A stretch of 64,000 bases of DNA from Theristus sp. LFF4_11 (lineage: Eukaryota; Nematoda; Chromadorea; Monhysterida; Xyalidae). The position numbers and the translations under genes are program-made. Location: contig JASANC010002517.1 of NCBI GenBank assembly GCA_030248135.1, positions 55,568-119,567 of the forward strand. Direction: 5' to 3'. This document shows, in pieces, positions 20,556 to 32,638 of this stretch (position 1 is its first letter; each line of letters opens with the position of its first letter). Below the pieces are notes generated by a model. The model was not told the DNA's origin, ran no database searches, and saw only the letters and a list, made by a program, of their open reading frames with translations.

Positions 20556-23292
20556 ATGTCCACGGCTGAAGAGATTGCGCAGCAGTACGAATGCGGCGAA
20601 GAGACAATTGATACCGGCAAAGAAGTGGCTAAGGGTGGCTCAGGTAAAAGCAAACGATTGTTTTGTTTTGACCTGAACGTTTCTGGATCTGGATGCCAGA
20701 GATCGAGATGTGATTTCGTCTGGTTTGTCAAATTGAACACAAGTGCAGTTTTTTCTTTGATCTGTCGTTTCAGTGCTTGAAAGCTCTCCAAATGTTTAAT
20801 TCACATTTGCTTGTTCGACTTGGCATTCTTCTGCAGTCCATTTCCACATCGTATGCAATTAGTTGATTGGCTACTGGCCACGTTATCGTGCTGCCTGATT
20901 CTGTACTAGGGTTAGGGGGAAAAAATCCGGATTTTTTTATAATTAAAAAAAAAATTTTTTTTTGATTTTTTTTACAAGTTAGGTTTGTTCGAAGCGTCTC
21001 GTCGAGCTGAGTTCATCTAGACTATTTTCAGAACGATCCGGAAAACTATAAGAGCGAAAATCGTGTTTTATTGAAATTATGTCCATTTCATAGAGGGAAA
21101 GTTGCATTTTCAACAGTAAAACAGGACAATTTTCGACGTGTACTTGAATATTGAACCGTTCTTAGTTGTTCCTCTTTAGAAAATTACCAAAATTTGACTG
21201 TGTTCAAAAATTCCTGTTTGCTGTAGCTAAGTCGGCAACCCCTGTCGACCCGGTCGCCCCCCCCCAAGACACTTACTTTCAGGTTCAACCAGCTATGCTA
21301 TCTGCCACATGGCGAGAGCCCACTCTTCAAATCATCGTATCGAAAACACGTACCATGATTTCGCGATCACGTTGCGGGCAACTGACAGACGCAAGTTTAA
21401 CACGTTAGTTTAGCTCAGCACGCAAGTTTTAACATGTGGCCATGTTATCGGGTATCTGAAAAACGGTCGTGTGATGTGGTATTAACCAACATCTCCGCTC
21501 CAATTGTTTAACAATATATCGCACAACTCCATTGTAGACCTATAACATACGCCAATCAACAAAATATCATGTTCATCTCATGGCCTACCGACTGAAAAAA
21601 ACATGTTCTAAGTTGCAAGAAAACGATTTCTGAAACGATATTTCAATTCAGTTAAGTCATTTCAACGCTAAAAATTGACTCTAGAAGTCATCCAAATCGA
21701 AAAACATGGAGTACGTCGGTCAAAATGACCAAATAATGACATGTACCTAAGCACACAAAGAAGTTGGGAAGAAAATTTGGTTTGAACTTTCAAAAAATTA
21801 TGCCATAAATCGAATTTTCAGAGCAAAGTAGAAGAAAAATTTTTCAAATTTTTTTTAAAGTTTAAAAAAATCCAAATTTAAAAAAAACGAAAAAAAATTT
21901 AAAAAAATTTTTTTTTCAAAGCCTTTAACCCTATTCTGTACTCTGTGCAGGCGGATTTAGGGTTAGGGGCTTTGAAAAAAATTTTTTTTTATTTTTTTTT
22001 CGTTTGGATTTTTTTTTCAAACTTAAAAAAAAAATTGAAAAATTATTTTTTTTTCGTTTGGATTTTTTTTTCAAACTTAAAAAAAAAATTTGAAAATTTT
22101 TTCAGGTACATGTCATTATTTGGTCATTTTGACCGACGTACTCCATGTTTTTCGATTTGGATGACTTCTAGAGTCAATTTTTAGCGTTGAAATGACTTAA
22201 CTGAATTGAAATATCGTTTCAGAAATCGTTTTCTTGCAACTTAGAACATGTTTTTTCAGTCGGTAGGCCATGAGATGAACATGATATTTTGTTGATTGGC
22301 GTATGTTATAGGTCTACAATGGAGTTGTGCGATATATTGTTAAACAATTGGAGCGGAGATGTTGGTTAATACCACATCACACGACCGTTTTTCAGATACC
22401 CGATAACATGGCCACATGTTAAAACTTGCGTGCTGAGCTAAACTTACGTGTTAAACTTGCGTCTGTCAGTTGCCCGCAACGTGATCGCGAAATCATGGTA
22501 CGTGTTTTCGATACGATGATTTGAAGAGTGGGCTCTCGCCATGTGGCAGATAGCATAGCTGGTTGAACCTGAAAGTAAGTGGGGGGGGGGGGGCGACCGG
22601 GTCGACAGGGGTTGCCGACTTAGCTACAGCAAACAGGAATTTTTGAACACAGTCAAATTTTGGTAATTTTCTAAAGAGGAACAACTAAGAACGGTTCAAT
22701 ATTCAAGTACACGTCGAAAATTGTCCTGTTTTACTGTTGAAAATGCAACTTTCCCTCTATGAAATGGACATAATTTCAATAAAACACGATTTTCGCTCTT
22801 ATAGTTTTCCGGATCGTTCTGAAAATAGTCTAGATGAACTCAGCTCGACGAGACGCTTCGAACAAACCTAACTTGTAAAAAAAATTAAAAATTTTTTTTT
22901 TTTAATTTAAAAAAAAAATCCGGATTTTTTCCCCCTAACCCTAGGCGGAGTCTGTGATGCACAGCGCACAGGATGCTTGCATCACCACGTTGTCCACACA
23001 CACCAACCAAAAAAAGCTAATTGCATAGAAAGTGATATAGAAATAGACGTTTTCACTTTCAAATTCTGCACGAGGCTCCGTGGTAACAGGCCTGAACAAC
23101 GGTTATCTATTCTTTCCGCTTGCATTCCAATTCCGGATCATTGCAGGCAAAGGCCGCAGTAAACTGGAGCAGGCCGAGCACAAGCATCCGACGTCGTCCG
23201 ATTCTGACACACGAAAGATCGTCGCAAACGCGATGCACGGCGAGGAGAAACGACGCGAGGAGCAGCTGAAGAAGACGGTCGACAAAAAGTGA
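20556..23292 (+). CDS. 77-aa acidic/basic orphan protein, transposon-filled intron
   Basis: Exon 1, 20556-20643 (MSTAEEIAQQYECGEETIDT to KGGSG, donor GTAAAAG), and exon 2, 23147-23292 (KGRSKLEQAEHKH to LKKTVDKK, stop TGA). The phase-1 join gives 77 aa. There is no signal peptide or membrane segment. The C-terminal half is Lys/Glu-rich and likely helical or disordered. Not recognised. The 2.5-kb intron consists mostly of two copies of a 1-kb hAT-type element in opposite orientation (20907-21933 and 21958-22943). The reading frame is consistent across the join, but the identity is unsupported by homology. Confidence 0.6.
20907..21933 (+). mobile_element. hAT-type MITE family I, copy 1 (intronic)
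   Basis: Starts TAGGGTTAGGGGG and ends with the inverted ACCCTA terminus. It is flanked by perfect 8-bp duplications TTCTGTAC (20899-20906 and 21934-21941). The TAGGG start and 8-bp duplication fit the hAT superfamily. About 1.03 kb with no transposase ORF. Confidence 0.9.
21958..22943 (-). mobile_element. hAT-type MITE family I, copy 2 (inverted, internally deleted)
   Basis: Opposite orientation to copy 1, only 24 bp away. Flanks GGCGGATT (21950-21957) and GGCGGAGT (22944-22951) match at seven of eight bases. It lacks roughly 85 bp before GGTACATGTCATT that the other copies have. With copy 1 it can form a hairpin of about 1 kb in the pre-mRNA. Confidence 0.88.
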
Positions 23293-24337
23293 TATCCGAT
23301 TTTGTCGTCTGTTGCACGGGGCGACGCTGTTTGGTGGTGACAATAAGCTCGTTTTTTTGATTGAGGGTTTCATGTTCAATAATTTCTTTCTCTCGTGTCG
23401 GCTAACAAGATTTAATAACAAACAGCAAGTATGCAGGGTTGAACAACCAAAAAACCGGGGTTCGTACTAGATTGAGCAAGCAGGTTTTTGTCGGTGTTCG
23501 TTGTCTTCCAGGACTTGCATGAGGCAGATAATTGAGGCGACCAATGTGAAGTTGTGATTCTTTTGACTGTTTGATGCTCACTTTGCGGTTTCTCAAGTTT
23601 CCACTTTTGACCCAGCAGTCTGTAGCCGTGTCTTTATCTTCATGTGCGACAAGTGCAGTGAAACACACATTTGAGTGCAAAACGCTGATTGGTCGCACGC
23701 ACGAGCTTGCATTCGGCTTTTTTTCGAGTGCACGCTTGTATTTCACTGTCCACCATGTTCGCACACAGTTGTTCAACATTTTCAGATCGTTCGTTGTTGT
23801 GCGTCATTCCGATTGTTTTAGCTCACCAGCATGCACAGCTATATCGTGATATTTTTGGCTGAAAATCATCAATCGTTTGCCTTGTTTTTTGTGTGCCGTG
23901 TCTGTTCATACACCAATCGTTTTGTGGTATTGAATGAGGCGTGTGCGTGATGCCTTTTGTTGTGAACCTTTGAAGCTATCATGTTTTACACACGTTGATC
24001 GACGAAACGACAAATTGTTGCGACAATAAAAAGAAAATAATTTTAATCAAATAGAGGAATCTGCAAAAGGCGGAATCAAGCGATTGAATCTTTTGAAAAA
24101 ACTGCTTTTCGATTTTGCTTGTGTTGTTCATTGCTGTGAAATTGTGCAGAACAAACTTATCTCCTGTGTATTTTACCATTCTGCTTAAAGCTTCACTGTT
24201 GGTTGCAGCAGCGGTTGCCAGGCTGCTGGCTGCTACCACGCAGTGATGTTCATTGTTGGCTGGATACAGCACAGTAGCAAACCAACCCAGTCATTCCTGG
24301 TTGTCTTCTTGCTGTGTGTGAGTTTTTTGAAACAAAA
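23293..24337. other. intergenic, nothing recognised
   Basis: Separates the 77-aa gene from the NUDT5-like gene on the same strand. Only short unsupported ORFs. It presumably holds the 3' UTR of the first and the promoter of the second. No repeats were seen. Confidence 0.4.
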
Positions 24338-25278
24338 ATGACCACAACCAATCAATCCAATAATTTCATACGTCCAGTAAAAATCCGAAGCGAGAACATC
24401 TCATACGCCGGAAATCGATTGGTGACAAAAGCACTAACGATCGAGCACAATGATAAGATCGAGCATTGGGAGACCGTGGAACGACTGAAGCAGGCCGACA
24501 CGACGGCCCACGGTGTTTATGTGGTTGCGGTCTTGCAGCGAAAAGCATCCGGCCCCGCAATTCTACTGGAGAAACAGTATCGCGTGCCAATGGACGCTTA
24601 TGTGCTCGAGTTTCCCGGCGGCTTCATGCAGCGCGGTGCGTTCTGGGTTGAGTTCTGAGTCATAATATTTTGATAGTGCTGCTAGAGCAAACGAATTCAG
24701 CTTTTTTAATCAATTCTGACAGATGATGTGACAAATCATGTTTGTGGACAACGTTGACTGCTGCATTTTCTCTGGACCAAAGCAACGCGCAAATAAATTG
24801 ATCATGCTGATTTTGGCTCAACGCAACGTGCCTGCTCCGCTGTTCAAAGCCACCCACTTTTTTGTAAAGCTCCCTAAAACCGGTTCTAGAAGAAGGAAGG
24901 ATCCAAAATTCAGGCGAAACAGCAGAGCAAGCGGCTCAACGTGAACTACTCGAAGAGACCGGTTACACAGCAACGAGAACACTACGAATCTCGCCGGGCG
25001 CTTGCACGGAGGCAGCGTCAGTGATGTTCAACACCTGCCATTTCGTTACACTGTTCGTGGATGCTGACCATCCGATCAATCACGCACCAAAGCAGAATAT
25101 TCCCGAGAATGAAATCGAGCTCATTGAAGTGATCGAAGTGCCTTTCGATGAATTGAATTCGGTGATCAATGAACATAGCTCTCAGGGCGTTTATATCATG
25201 TCGGAGTTGTACACTTTTGCATTGGCGGCGGGCAATTTTAGTGAAGTCTTTCGTGACGACATCGAGAATAAAGAATAA
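24338..25278 (+). CDS. nudt5: NUDT5-like ADP-sugar pyrophosphatase (Nudix hydrolase)
   Basis: Exon 1, 24338-24635 (donor GTGCGT), and exon 2, 24914-25278. The phase-1 join gives 220 aa, close to human NUDT5 (219). The Nudix box is complete across the junction: G, FMQRG, E, seven residues, then RELLEETGY, matching Gx5Ex7REUxEExGU. Upstream, LLEKQYRVPMDAYVLEFPGG matches the substrate-binding strand of ADP-sugar pyrophosphatases. Known reaction: hydrolysis of ADP-ribose and related sugars to AMP and sugar phosphate in cytosol and nucleus. The ATG at 24338 is chosen because upstream codons lack a Met. AATAAA overlaps the stop region (near 25271) and may serve as the polyadenylation signal. It converges with the J-protein gene on the right. 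Confidence 0.93.
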
Positions 25279-25425
25279 ATACTTGAATGTTTTATTCTAA
25301 TAAAACTTGGCGGGTGTCTACTGATTAGTTGCTAATCAGCAGAATCGCAGATGCTCTATCCATAAATATAATCACTATACAAACTATATATTCACTAAGA
25401 AAATAAAAAAATCAAAATCCCACAG

Positions 25426-27269
25426 CTACATTGAGCCATTTCTCTTGCGTCCGAGCGTGCTTTTCGCGTGTTGGAGTACAATCAACAGGGCGAGGCTGAC
25501 CGCGAACACGCCACTGACCGCAGCGTACAACAGCTGGTTCTCTCTTCGTCTGTCCTCGTGCACCCGTCGAATCTGTTCGTGCGTCGGCATCGCAGCCGCC
25601 CGCCGCTCGCGCAGCAGCTCTTCGGGCGACTTTTCTGCCGGCTCGGCTGCTTTGTGCTGGTCCGTGTCGGTCTGCGAGGGAAAGGAAGATTTTTTTCTGA
25701 AAAAATGATTCAATTTCAACGTTTTCCAGTAAAGTTCATTTTTGCTTCTGCGTTTGTAGACGCAAAAAGAAAATTAGGTTCATGCTTGATGCGGCAATTC
25801 AAAATGCTCCGTTGTCAGCAATTCTGTTCACTTCAGCAAATTAGAATTTCCCCGTCGAGCATAAAACTGATTTCGAGTCGGCCACAACACAACCAGAAAA
25901 CAAAACCCTATTACTGTCACACTGCGCATTTCCGCCAAGCTCCAGTCTCGTTTTCATCGGTACTCAACTGCGATTGTTGTCAAACACCCTCACCGTTTTG
26001 AACTTGCCACGCTGATTGACCATATCAGCACGATGCAACCAATCAACAACAAATTCAACTCAAGCCAACCTCCGTATTTTTCTTGAATATTTCACCAAAC
26101 GCCCGATGCGACAATTCCTCCTCTGTCCAATACGACTTCGTTGCCATTTGATCCGGACCATACTGCGGCCCCCGATAGAAGGCGGACGTCTGTTTCGGCG
26201 GCAATTGGTCGTGCCACTCCGACCAGAAATCGGGGGGCACGTGCGTCATCCGATAGGCGTCCACCTGACGCCGACGCATGCGATGCCTGAACTCGATGAA
26301 ACTACGATAGTCCCAGTCGAAGTCCTCTGGGTAGCTGAAATAAAATTGCCGTTGTATTTCCAATCTGATGAACTGTTTTTCTCTCTTCTGTCTTACTGTC
26401 CGACCCAAAAGTATTTTTGGTCGGGTTGAATGCGGAGTAAGTATGAGAAAACTGTGAGAATACTAAACAGAATTGAGCATCTGAAATGGATACGGTGATT
26501 CGGCGAAGCGTGGTTGGAGTTCACGCGGTTGAAGCGTACCCAGACTCCCATCACCAAATCCACACACAAAAATGCGAGCATTCACCCAGCACGCACTCAT
26601 TCGGATTGAACGGTCGATTGTCGAACGCCGTGCCCGAGTGCAGTCCACCCGGCTGCCGATGCGCCGTCTTCCTGTCGTACTCGAGTCGTTTCTCGGAGTT
26701 GCCGAGCACTTCGTAGGCCTCCGTGAGCGCGTGGAACTCGTCCGCACCGGATTCATCTGAAAGTTCCAAATTTACTTGTTTCGATGACAGCGTAAAAATG
26801 AAATGGAATTTGGGTTGGGGTCGACGCGTTCATGCGCATTTGCGGGGTCAGTCCGCAGTGTAAAAAACAGAAAGTGACATGACAATTGTGAAACGGAACA
26901 ATAATTTCGAACAGCGTGCTCTTCCAAATAGCAATTCCACATGATAAATACAGTAGGTTTGTGTGAACCTGTCACCCTCTCCGTAGAATACAGAACGGCG
27001 AAGAAAGAGAAAAAAACGGGATCAGGATCGGAGTTGGAGCAAAACGACCAACCTTCAGCCGTATCGGGGTGATATTTCTTGGACAGTTCATAATAAGCGG
27101 CCTTTATGTCTTTCATGGATGCACTTCGCTGTACACCTAATGTCTCATAATGATCTCTGTCGACTGACGATGAACCGCTGCTGTTGCTGGAGGAGGCACG
27201 GTGATTGGCGGAGAACACACGACGACAGAAATATCGCTCGAAAACGTTCGGCGCTCGGAGTGCTTGCAT
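25426..27269 (-). CDS. DNAJC4-like J-domain protein with C-terminal membrane anchor
   Basis: Exons (minus): 27269-27053, from 26756, one ending at 26070, and 25671-25426 (stop TAG). The J domain spans exons 1-2: [20 protein letters not shown], then KKYHPDTAE with the essential HPD motif, then TEAYEVLGN and KRLEYDR. The middle part [12 protein letters not shown] resembles the YWSQFH region of DNAJC4. The last exon has a charged helix and one membrane segment, [20 protein letters not shown], close to the C-terminus. The N-terminus [20 protein letters not shown] is Arg-rich and could be a mitochondrial presequence. Role: Hsp70 co-chaperone at a membrane (inferred). The junction between exons 2 and 3 (near 26690-26350) is not settled. 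Donors GTTGGT and GTTGGC are used. Confidence 0.82.
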
Positions 27270-27810
27270 GGATTGCAACGCACGGTACGGTTCTGGAAAA
27301 GGAACTTTCTTTTGTGGGCGCACATTATGTTGCCATTGAGGTTACTAAGTTGATTCGGCAAAAAAATGCAAGGTCGGTGGTGACCATAATGCCATAATGC
27401 ACCTAATGACGCCTCGAAGAGGGCCCACTTTATAGTCTGTACGTTTTTCTGGGTTAGATTCTGCCAAAAGTACCTAAATTCAGTTTCGTTTGTTCTGAAT
27501 TGACACGGAAAAAACGATAAACGCTAGGAAAACAAAAAAAAATTTTAATGTTGGTTGTATATCCAGTACATCCATAAAAACCTATCAATAACGATTCGAT
27601 GACATTTTTATTCACAATTGAAACTAATTATTACACAGACACAAAATGAAACACCAGTTTTATTATCAAGATTCATGAAAAAAACAACCGTATCGAAGAA
27701 AGCTGTTCAAACCAGCAATGTACCACACACGGATAGAGACTGGGCAATCGCATAAACAATCAAGAACACATAAAACAAGATAAAAACGAAATCAACAAAC
27801 TCAAACATTG
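27270..27810. other. intergenic
   Basis: Between the DNAJC4-like gene (5' side) and the 3' end of the SMARCD gene, both on the minus strand. AT-rich. Minus-strand AATAAA-like signals for SMARCD are possible near 27590-27660. No coding sequence recognised. Confidence 0.4.
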
Positions 27811-30800
27811 TCAATTGTTTTTGATTCCAAGCGATTGCTCGATTTCAACGCGCTTCTGTTGTATCTGAAACAAATCTCTCGATTGATTGACTGGTAAAAC
27901 CAATTCTGAACGGTACTTGTATGTTGCAGTTGCATAAATGGAAAGTGTCACAAGAGCATCCGAAACGCAGAGAACATTGCATTTCAGCACTGAATGAGCC
28001 ACCTTGTTGTAGTAGTACCGATGTACAGCCTCGTCTGTCCACGGCTGCTGGTAATAGTCCGCCGTTCGCTCCAGCTCCGCGTCACCATCCACTTCGGTCA
28101 TTGCCTGCAACGTTTTCAATTAAATCCGTTGAATTTCAGCAATGTAAAAGTTGGCGAAACTGCCAACAACAAGCACTATTTTCGGACAATCCAACTTTCA
28201 GATCCTTCGACTGCGAGATCAGCCATTTCTGGATGAATTCCTGCGGCTCTTCGGCGAACGCCAGATAGAAGTCACGACGCATCTTCAGCTCGTTGATCTG
28301 CTCAACGGTGTCGTAGATCTGCAACGGAGGAACGTTTCTATCCATCCATTTAACCAATTTCATTTTGCAAGGAACAGGTAACTTCGATCAACAGCATGTG
28401 ATACGGAAACCAATTTTCGATTCAAAACAGAAAAACTCGAGTTCAGTGTCACAGCAGAAATGGTGTTGTCACAATGTTCTGCGACTTTCAAACTGATCCG
28501 AACCATCTGAATAAACCTTATTATCTAGCAACGCGATCTCGTGCTGATTCGCGGGACTCATCACGAACATCTGCATTTGTTGCTTCAGTGGGTCTTCCTG
28601 GACATGAACAATTTTCTTGCGTATAAGTTATCAGCGAATCACTATGTAGCTCGAAAACTAACGATTTCAACATCAATGTCGTAGCACGCCGTTTTCTTCG
28701 GATCTTTAGTGTCAACGCTGAAACAAATATCGGTCGGTAAATTCATTGTTCATCTGTTTTTGTGTGAGAAAACTGGACTCTGAAAATTTAACAAGAATAA
28801 AACCCGAACGTTATCAAGTGGTTGATGCCGATCGGATCCGGCTGCTGTAGCAGTTGCTGCAGCCGCGCCGGAATCTCCATGAAACGAATCTGCTCGCAGT
28901 GGAACACCTGAATGGACACAAAATAAACACAGAAAATGTCAAGGGTTAAAAACAAACAGTTTCTCAATCTGATCAGAGTGTTTCAATTGCATCTTACACC
29001 AATTAGCCAATAACTGAACACCATTTTTAAGTCCTGCACCTGCTGCAGATACTGATCGCAGTTGATGTGATCCCGCTCGTGCGGATCCTGCAGCTTGTGC
29101 GTCTTGATGTACTGCCAAAGTGCCTCGACGATTTTCGGTCGCGTCTCGGTGTGGAGGCCGAGGATCTTCGCCAGGCCCGATGACAGCTTGTATTTCATTG
29201 GCTGCGAAAGAATGGGATGTGTTCAGAATGCTGAGAGAGACCCGCAAAGCTAGTTCGCTGTCACTCACTTCATTTCATTTTATTTCGCAAACCGCAAGAA
29301 CTCCGATAACTCATACTCTTGTTTGTACGTTCAATGAAATACAATCTATTACTACAGCCGATCAGTTGTTCCACAAATACACTCATTGACCTGACCCTAA
29401 GGAACTTCCAGTCCAGCTGTCCATCCACTTTCTTTTCTTGTGAAAGACACTGTAAAACCGACCTGATAGTCGAGCAGCAGCAAGATGGTCAGTTTCACGT
29501 TGCGATCGCCAGGGCGTTTCACTTGAAAGCCGTCCGTTTCATTCGTTTGATGCGTCCGATGCCACTACAAAAGTGGAAATTGCACCTTTTGCAAACTAAA
29601 AAAGCAGAAAATGCAAAGTTGCGACATAACTCACCTCCACCAAATGGTTGTCCGGGCCGTAAATGTCCTTGTCCAACTCGATCACGAGACTCTTGAAGAA
29701 ACTCGAGAACTTTCGTTTCGGCTGCTTCGGATCGGTTCGCTGCTGGCTCGTTGACGGGGGCTGGTTGGTGGACGTTGCATTTTCGTCCAATAGACGCCCC
29801 TCGACACGCAACTCCCACATCGGCACCTGACCTTCGTCGCCTTCCTTCTGCAGTTGAAGATCAAATAGTCTGATAGCAAAACTGGCAATGAAGTCAGGTA
29901 GAATAGCAAATTTGAGGAGAGAAATCGGCAATTGAAAACAGAAAGGTGCATGATGAAAGTCTTGGGCGTAGTCCTGTTCTTGAAGAAGAGTTGTGGTCTG
30001 GCCTGGTCTCGTCCAAAAAACGCTGAACTGAATTTGTTGACTCTCAGTGATGGCTGACCCATTGCAGTTCAATAAAATTTCAGCGCGTTGAAAATCGGTT
30101 TGATCCGTTTTGATGATCATCAGAGGTCAATACAACAAAAGTACGCTTTTACAGAATTAGCACTCGCCTCAGGCTCCTTGCCAGGATAGAACGTATGCGA
30201 GACGTATATACGCAGCCTGCGTTTCACCTTCATCGGCCGTTTCAGCGCTTCCTGGATGTCCAGCTTTTTGCGCGCAATCGTTGCGTCCAGTTTCTGCTCG
30301 AACGCCAACAAGTCCATGTACGCCTGCGACTCCGGCACCAGCTCGCGAACCTAAACAAGTTCAGCTTGTTGAATTTGAGCACAGGTTTTGGTCAGCTGAT
30401 TGGCTGAATTGGAATGATTGGCAGCAACCAACAGCCAGCATGATAGGAAAAAATCTGAATCACAAGTCACAAATGGTGTTCCTGCCACAAAACATCGCGA
30501 AGACCCCACCTGTGGCGATATGATTTTGTCGCCGATGCGTCGTTTCTTCTTGTGCTGCTGCGCGGCGTGCACGCCCGTGGCGACGGCCATCCGATGCTGC
30601 GCCGCCGCTGCTGCTGCCCCTGACAATTGCGTGCCATTATTTGGAAAGCTACCAAGTTCACGTTTTATTATGCTACAAAGGCAACTGCAGTGTGCCTGTG
30701 ATGGAACGAATTATGGAAATTACATCGGCATGTAAGTCCAATGCGAAACAACATTCACACCTAACAGCCTTCTCTTTGAATTGGGAACGGAAGGGAAAAA

Positions 30801-31061
30801 AGATCATAAATCTTCTCGAGCCATGGGACAAAAAATGACAGCTTCACTTTTATCGTTGGTCGGATACGCGAACCGCAAAATTAAACGTGAGCTCGATCCC
30901 GTTATGTTCTTTCGTTGTATTCTGTGAAAGTGACAGGTTTGAACAAACACACAGTAGAACTCACCAGTTGCCCGACGTCCATGGCTGCCACCGGCGGCAG
31001 ACGCACGCGCGCTGTCCGGAGACGGAGTGGGAAAACTGCCTTGCGGTGGACGACGCAGCAT
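27811..31061 (-). CDS. smarcd: SMARCD/BAF60 subunit of the SWI/SNF chromatin remodeller
   Basis: Twelve exons (minus): 31061-30965, 30619-30510, 30350-30168, 29847-29635, 29564-29463, 29201-29040, 28907-28810, 28717-28663, 28597-28517, 28318-28196, 28104-28003 and 27864-27811. All phases agree, giving 459 aa. Matches BAF60: [60 protein letters not shown], the SWIB/MDM2 domain around [17 protein letters not shown] and [17 protein letters not shown], and the C-terminus EQSLGIKNN. It acts in the nucleus, linking transcription factors to BAF/PBAF complexes. The intron after 30168 has a GCGAGT donor (GC-AG). The N-terminus is shorter than in vertebrates and could have an undetected upstream exon. 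Confidence 0.95.
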
Positions 31062-32638
31062 CGTGCTCTGGTGTTGACAAAAACTCTGTCAGCTGAAATT
31101 CGAGCGATTTTCACGGAAACGGTTGATCAAACAGGAAACCCGATGGTATCATTGATGGAAAATCATCCGTGTTCACACGCAGTCAACGAATACGGATGCA
31201 ATGTTTCTCGTGATCAAACACAGAGATGGGAAAATATTACAAAAACAGAATGATGGTGACTGGCCGCATCAGGTCAGTGCCACCAATCAGCGTCTCGGTG
31301 CTTTTGTTTTGTACGCTGATGAAATTTTTTTTTTTTTGTTTGCTGTGTTGTGTTGTTGCTTGCACAGCTCGACAAATGCATGATCACCAATACCACCAAA
31401 ATCACCAATCAATCAATCATTTGCATCGGTGCATACGCCACTGATGTTTCACTCCATTTCACATATGTCACATTTCCCAACACAATCACGCAGAAATGCC
31501 TTTTTATAAAAATATTCGACCCCGACGACCGACATTGACCTGAACAAATCCTCCTCCTGAATTACCACCAAATCAACAGTTACAAATTTTATGCAGCATG
31601 TTTTTTTTCAATAACTGAATAGGTTTTTAGAACTACAAAGTGGATTTCAAAGACGAAGAATCAAAGACTCAATCAAGCACATCACAGTTAATAAGTGGAA
31701 CTCGCTGTAAAGAGAAATGCGAAATGGCGACAAAATTATTGACGCGGTATCATTTGCAGCCAAAATATTGCTAACGACATCTTTTCTTCATTCGTTTAAT
31801 CACAAATAACAAACCCTGAACGAAAAAGTTGAAAAATTGAAACGAGCCCACTACATCATCGTAATCGCTAAATTTTTGAAGCAAACAAACAAGTATTGAA
31901 TACAATGGACAAGAACCTGAAAAACTGAATCAAATTGCGAATTGCGAAAAAAACTTATGCAAAACAATGTCTGCCATCACCATCTTTAAAATTGAACAAA
32001 TTAAAAATTTGAATAGTGACCTCCTTGCTTGATAGTCAAACATACTAGTGTTGCAATACTGAACGCACATATTAATTCTCATCTCTAGAAATTTAACAAA
32101 CTTCGGATGGATGAAACAGTGAGCACAAAAATTCAACCAAACCCAGATTTCAGTCTACTTCATATATCATGCAAGGTTTCATTATGGATCATGGCATTCG
32201 CTTGTGTGCATAGTCAAATTTGAAACTCTCGCACACTGCATTACCTAACAACTCGTATTCTCAAGTGGCTAAAATGGCAACATTAACAAAACATGACAAA
32301 ACATCACAAAAAACATAAATTATTTGGCACAAAAAACAACAACAAAAAGACAATAAATTTCTAGCTGACACCGAAATGACGTTGACTAAAACATGAAAAC
32401 CTACCTGTATAAAATTGAGAAACGTCAAAAAAATTAAGGATTGAAAAGTAGCGGAATGTCATCGGTATCGATCGACGATGAAAAACACCAAAATTGAGAA
32501 CATGTGAGAAACGGTATCTAAAATCGTTAAAAACAAAAAATTAAGACAACTTAACTAAAATGAAAAAAACATACACTGTACGTGCGTGAATCAACGTTCA
32601 TTCTCACATGACTATTTTTGCACTACAAGTTTTCTGGA
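31062..32638. other. intergenic, AT-rich, nothing recognised
   Basis: Contains the 3' flank of ATP-citrate lyase (minus, stop at 32639) and the 5' flank of SMARCD. Mostly A-rich on the plus strand with no recognisable exon or repeat family. CAATCAATCA words occur at 31400-31425. Confidence 0.45.

Noticed and set aside
21166..21408. Recurring ORF starting MFLFRKLPKFDCVQKF in every family I copy
   Set aside because: Conserved only because the copies are recent. Its frame downstream of the C-tract changes with tract length, it begins with a non-ATG codon, and it resembles no transposase.
30351..30626. Alternative SMARCD reading through the Gln/Ala-rich exon into [10 protein letters not shown]
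   Set aside because: Intron read-through. The CAG|GTGGGG donor and the VRELVPES exon match the family.
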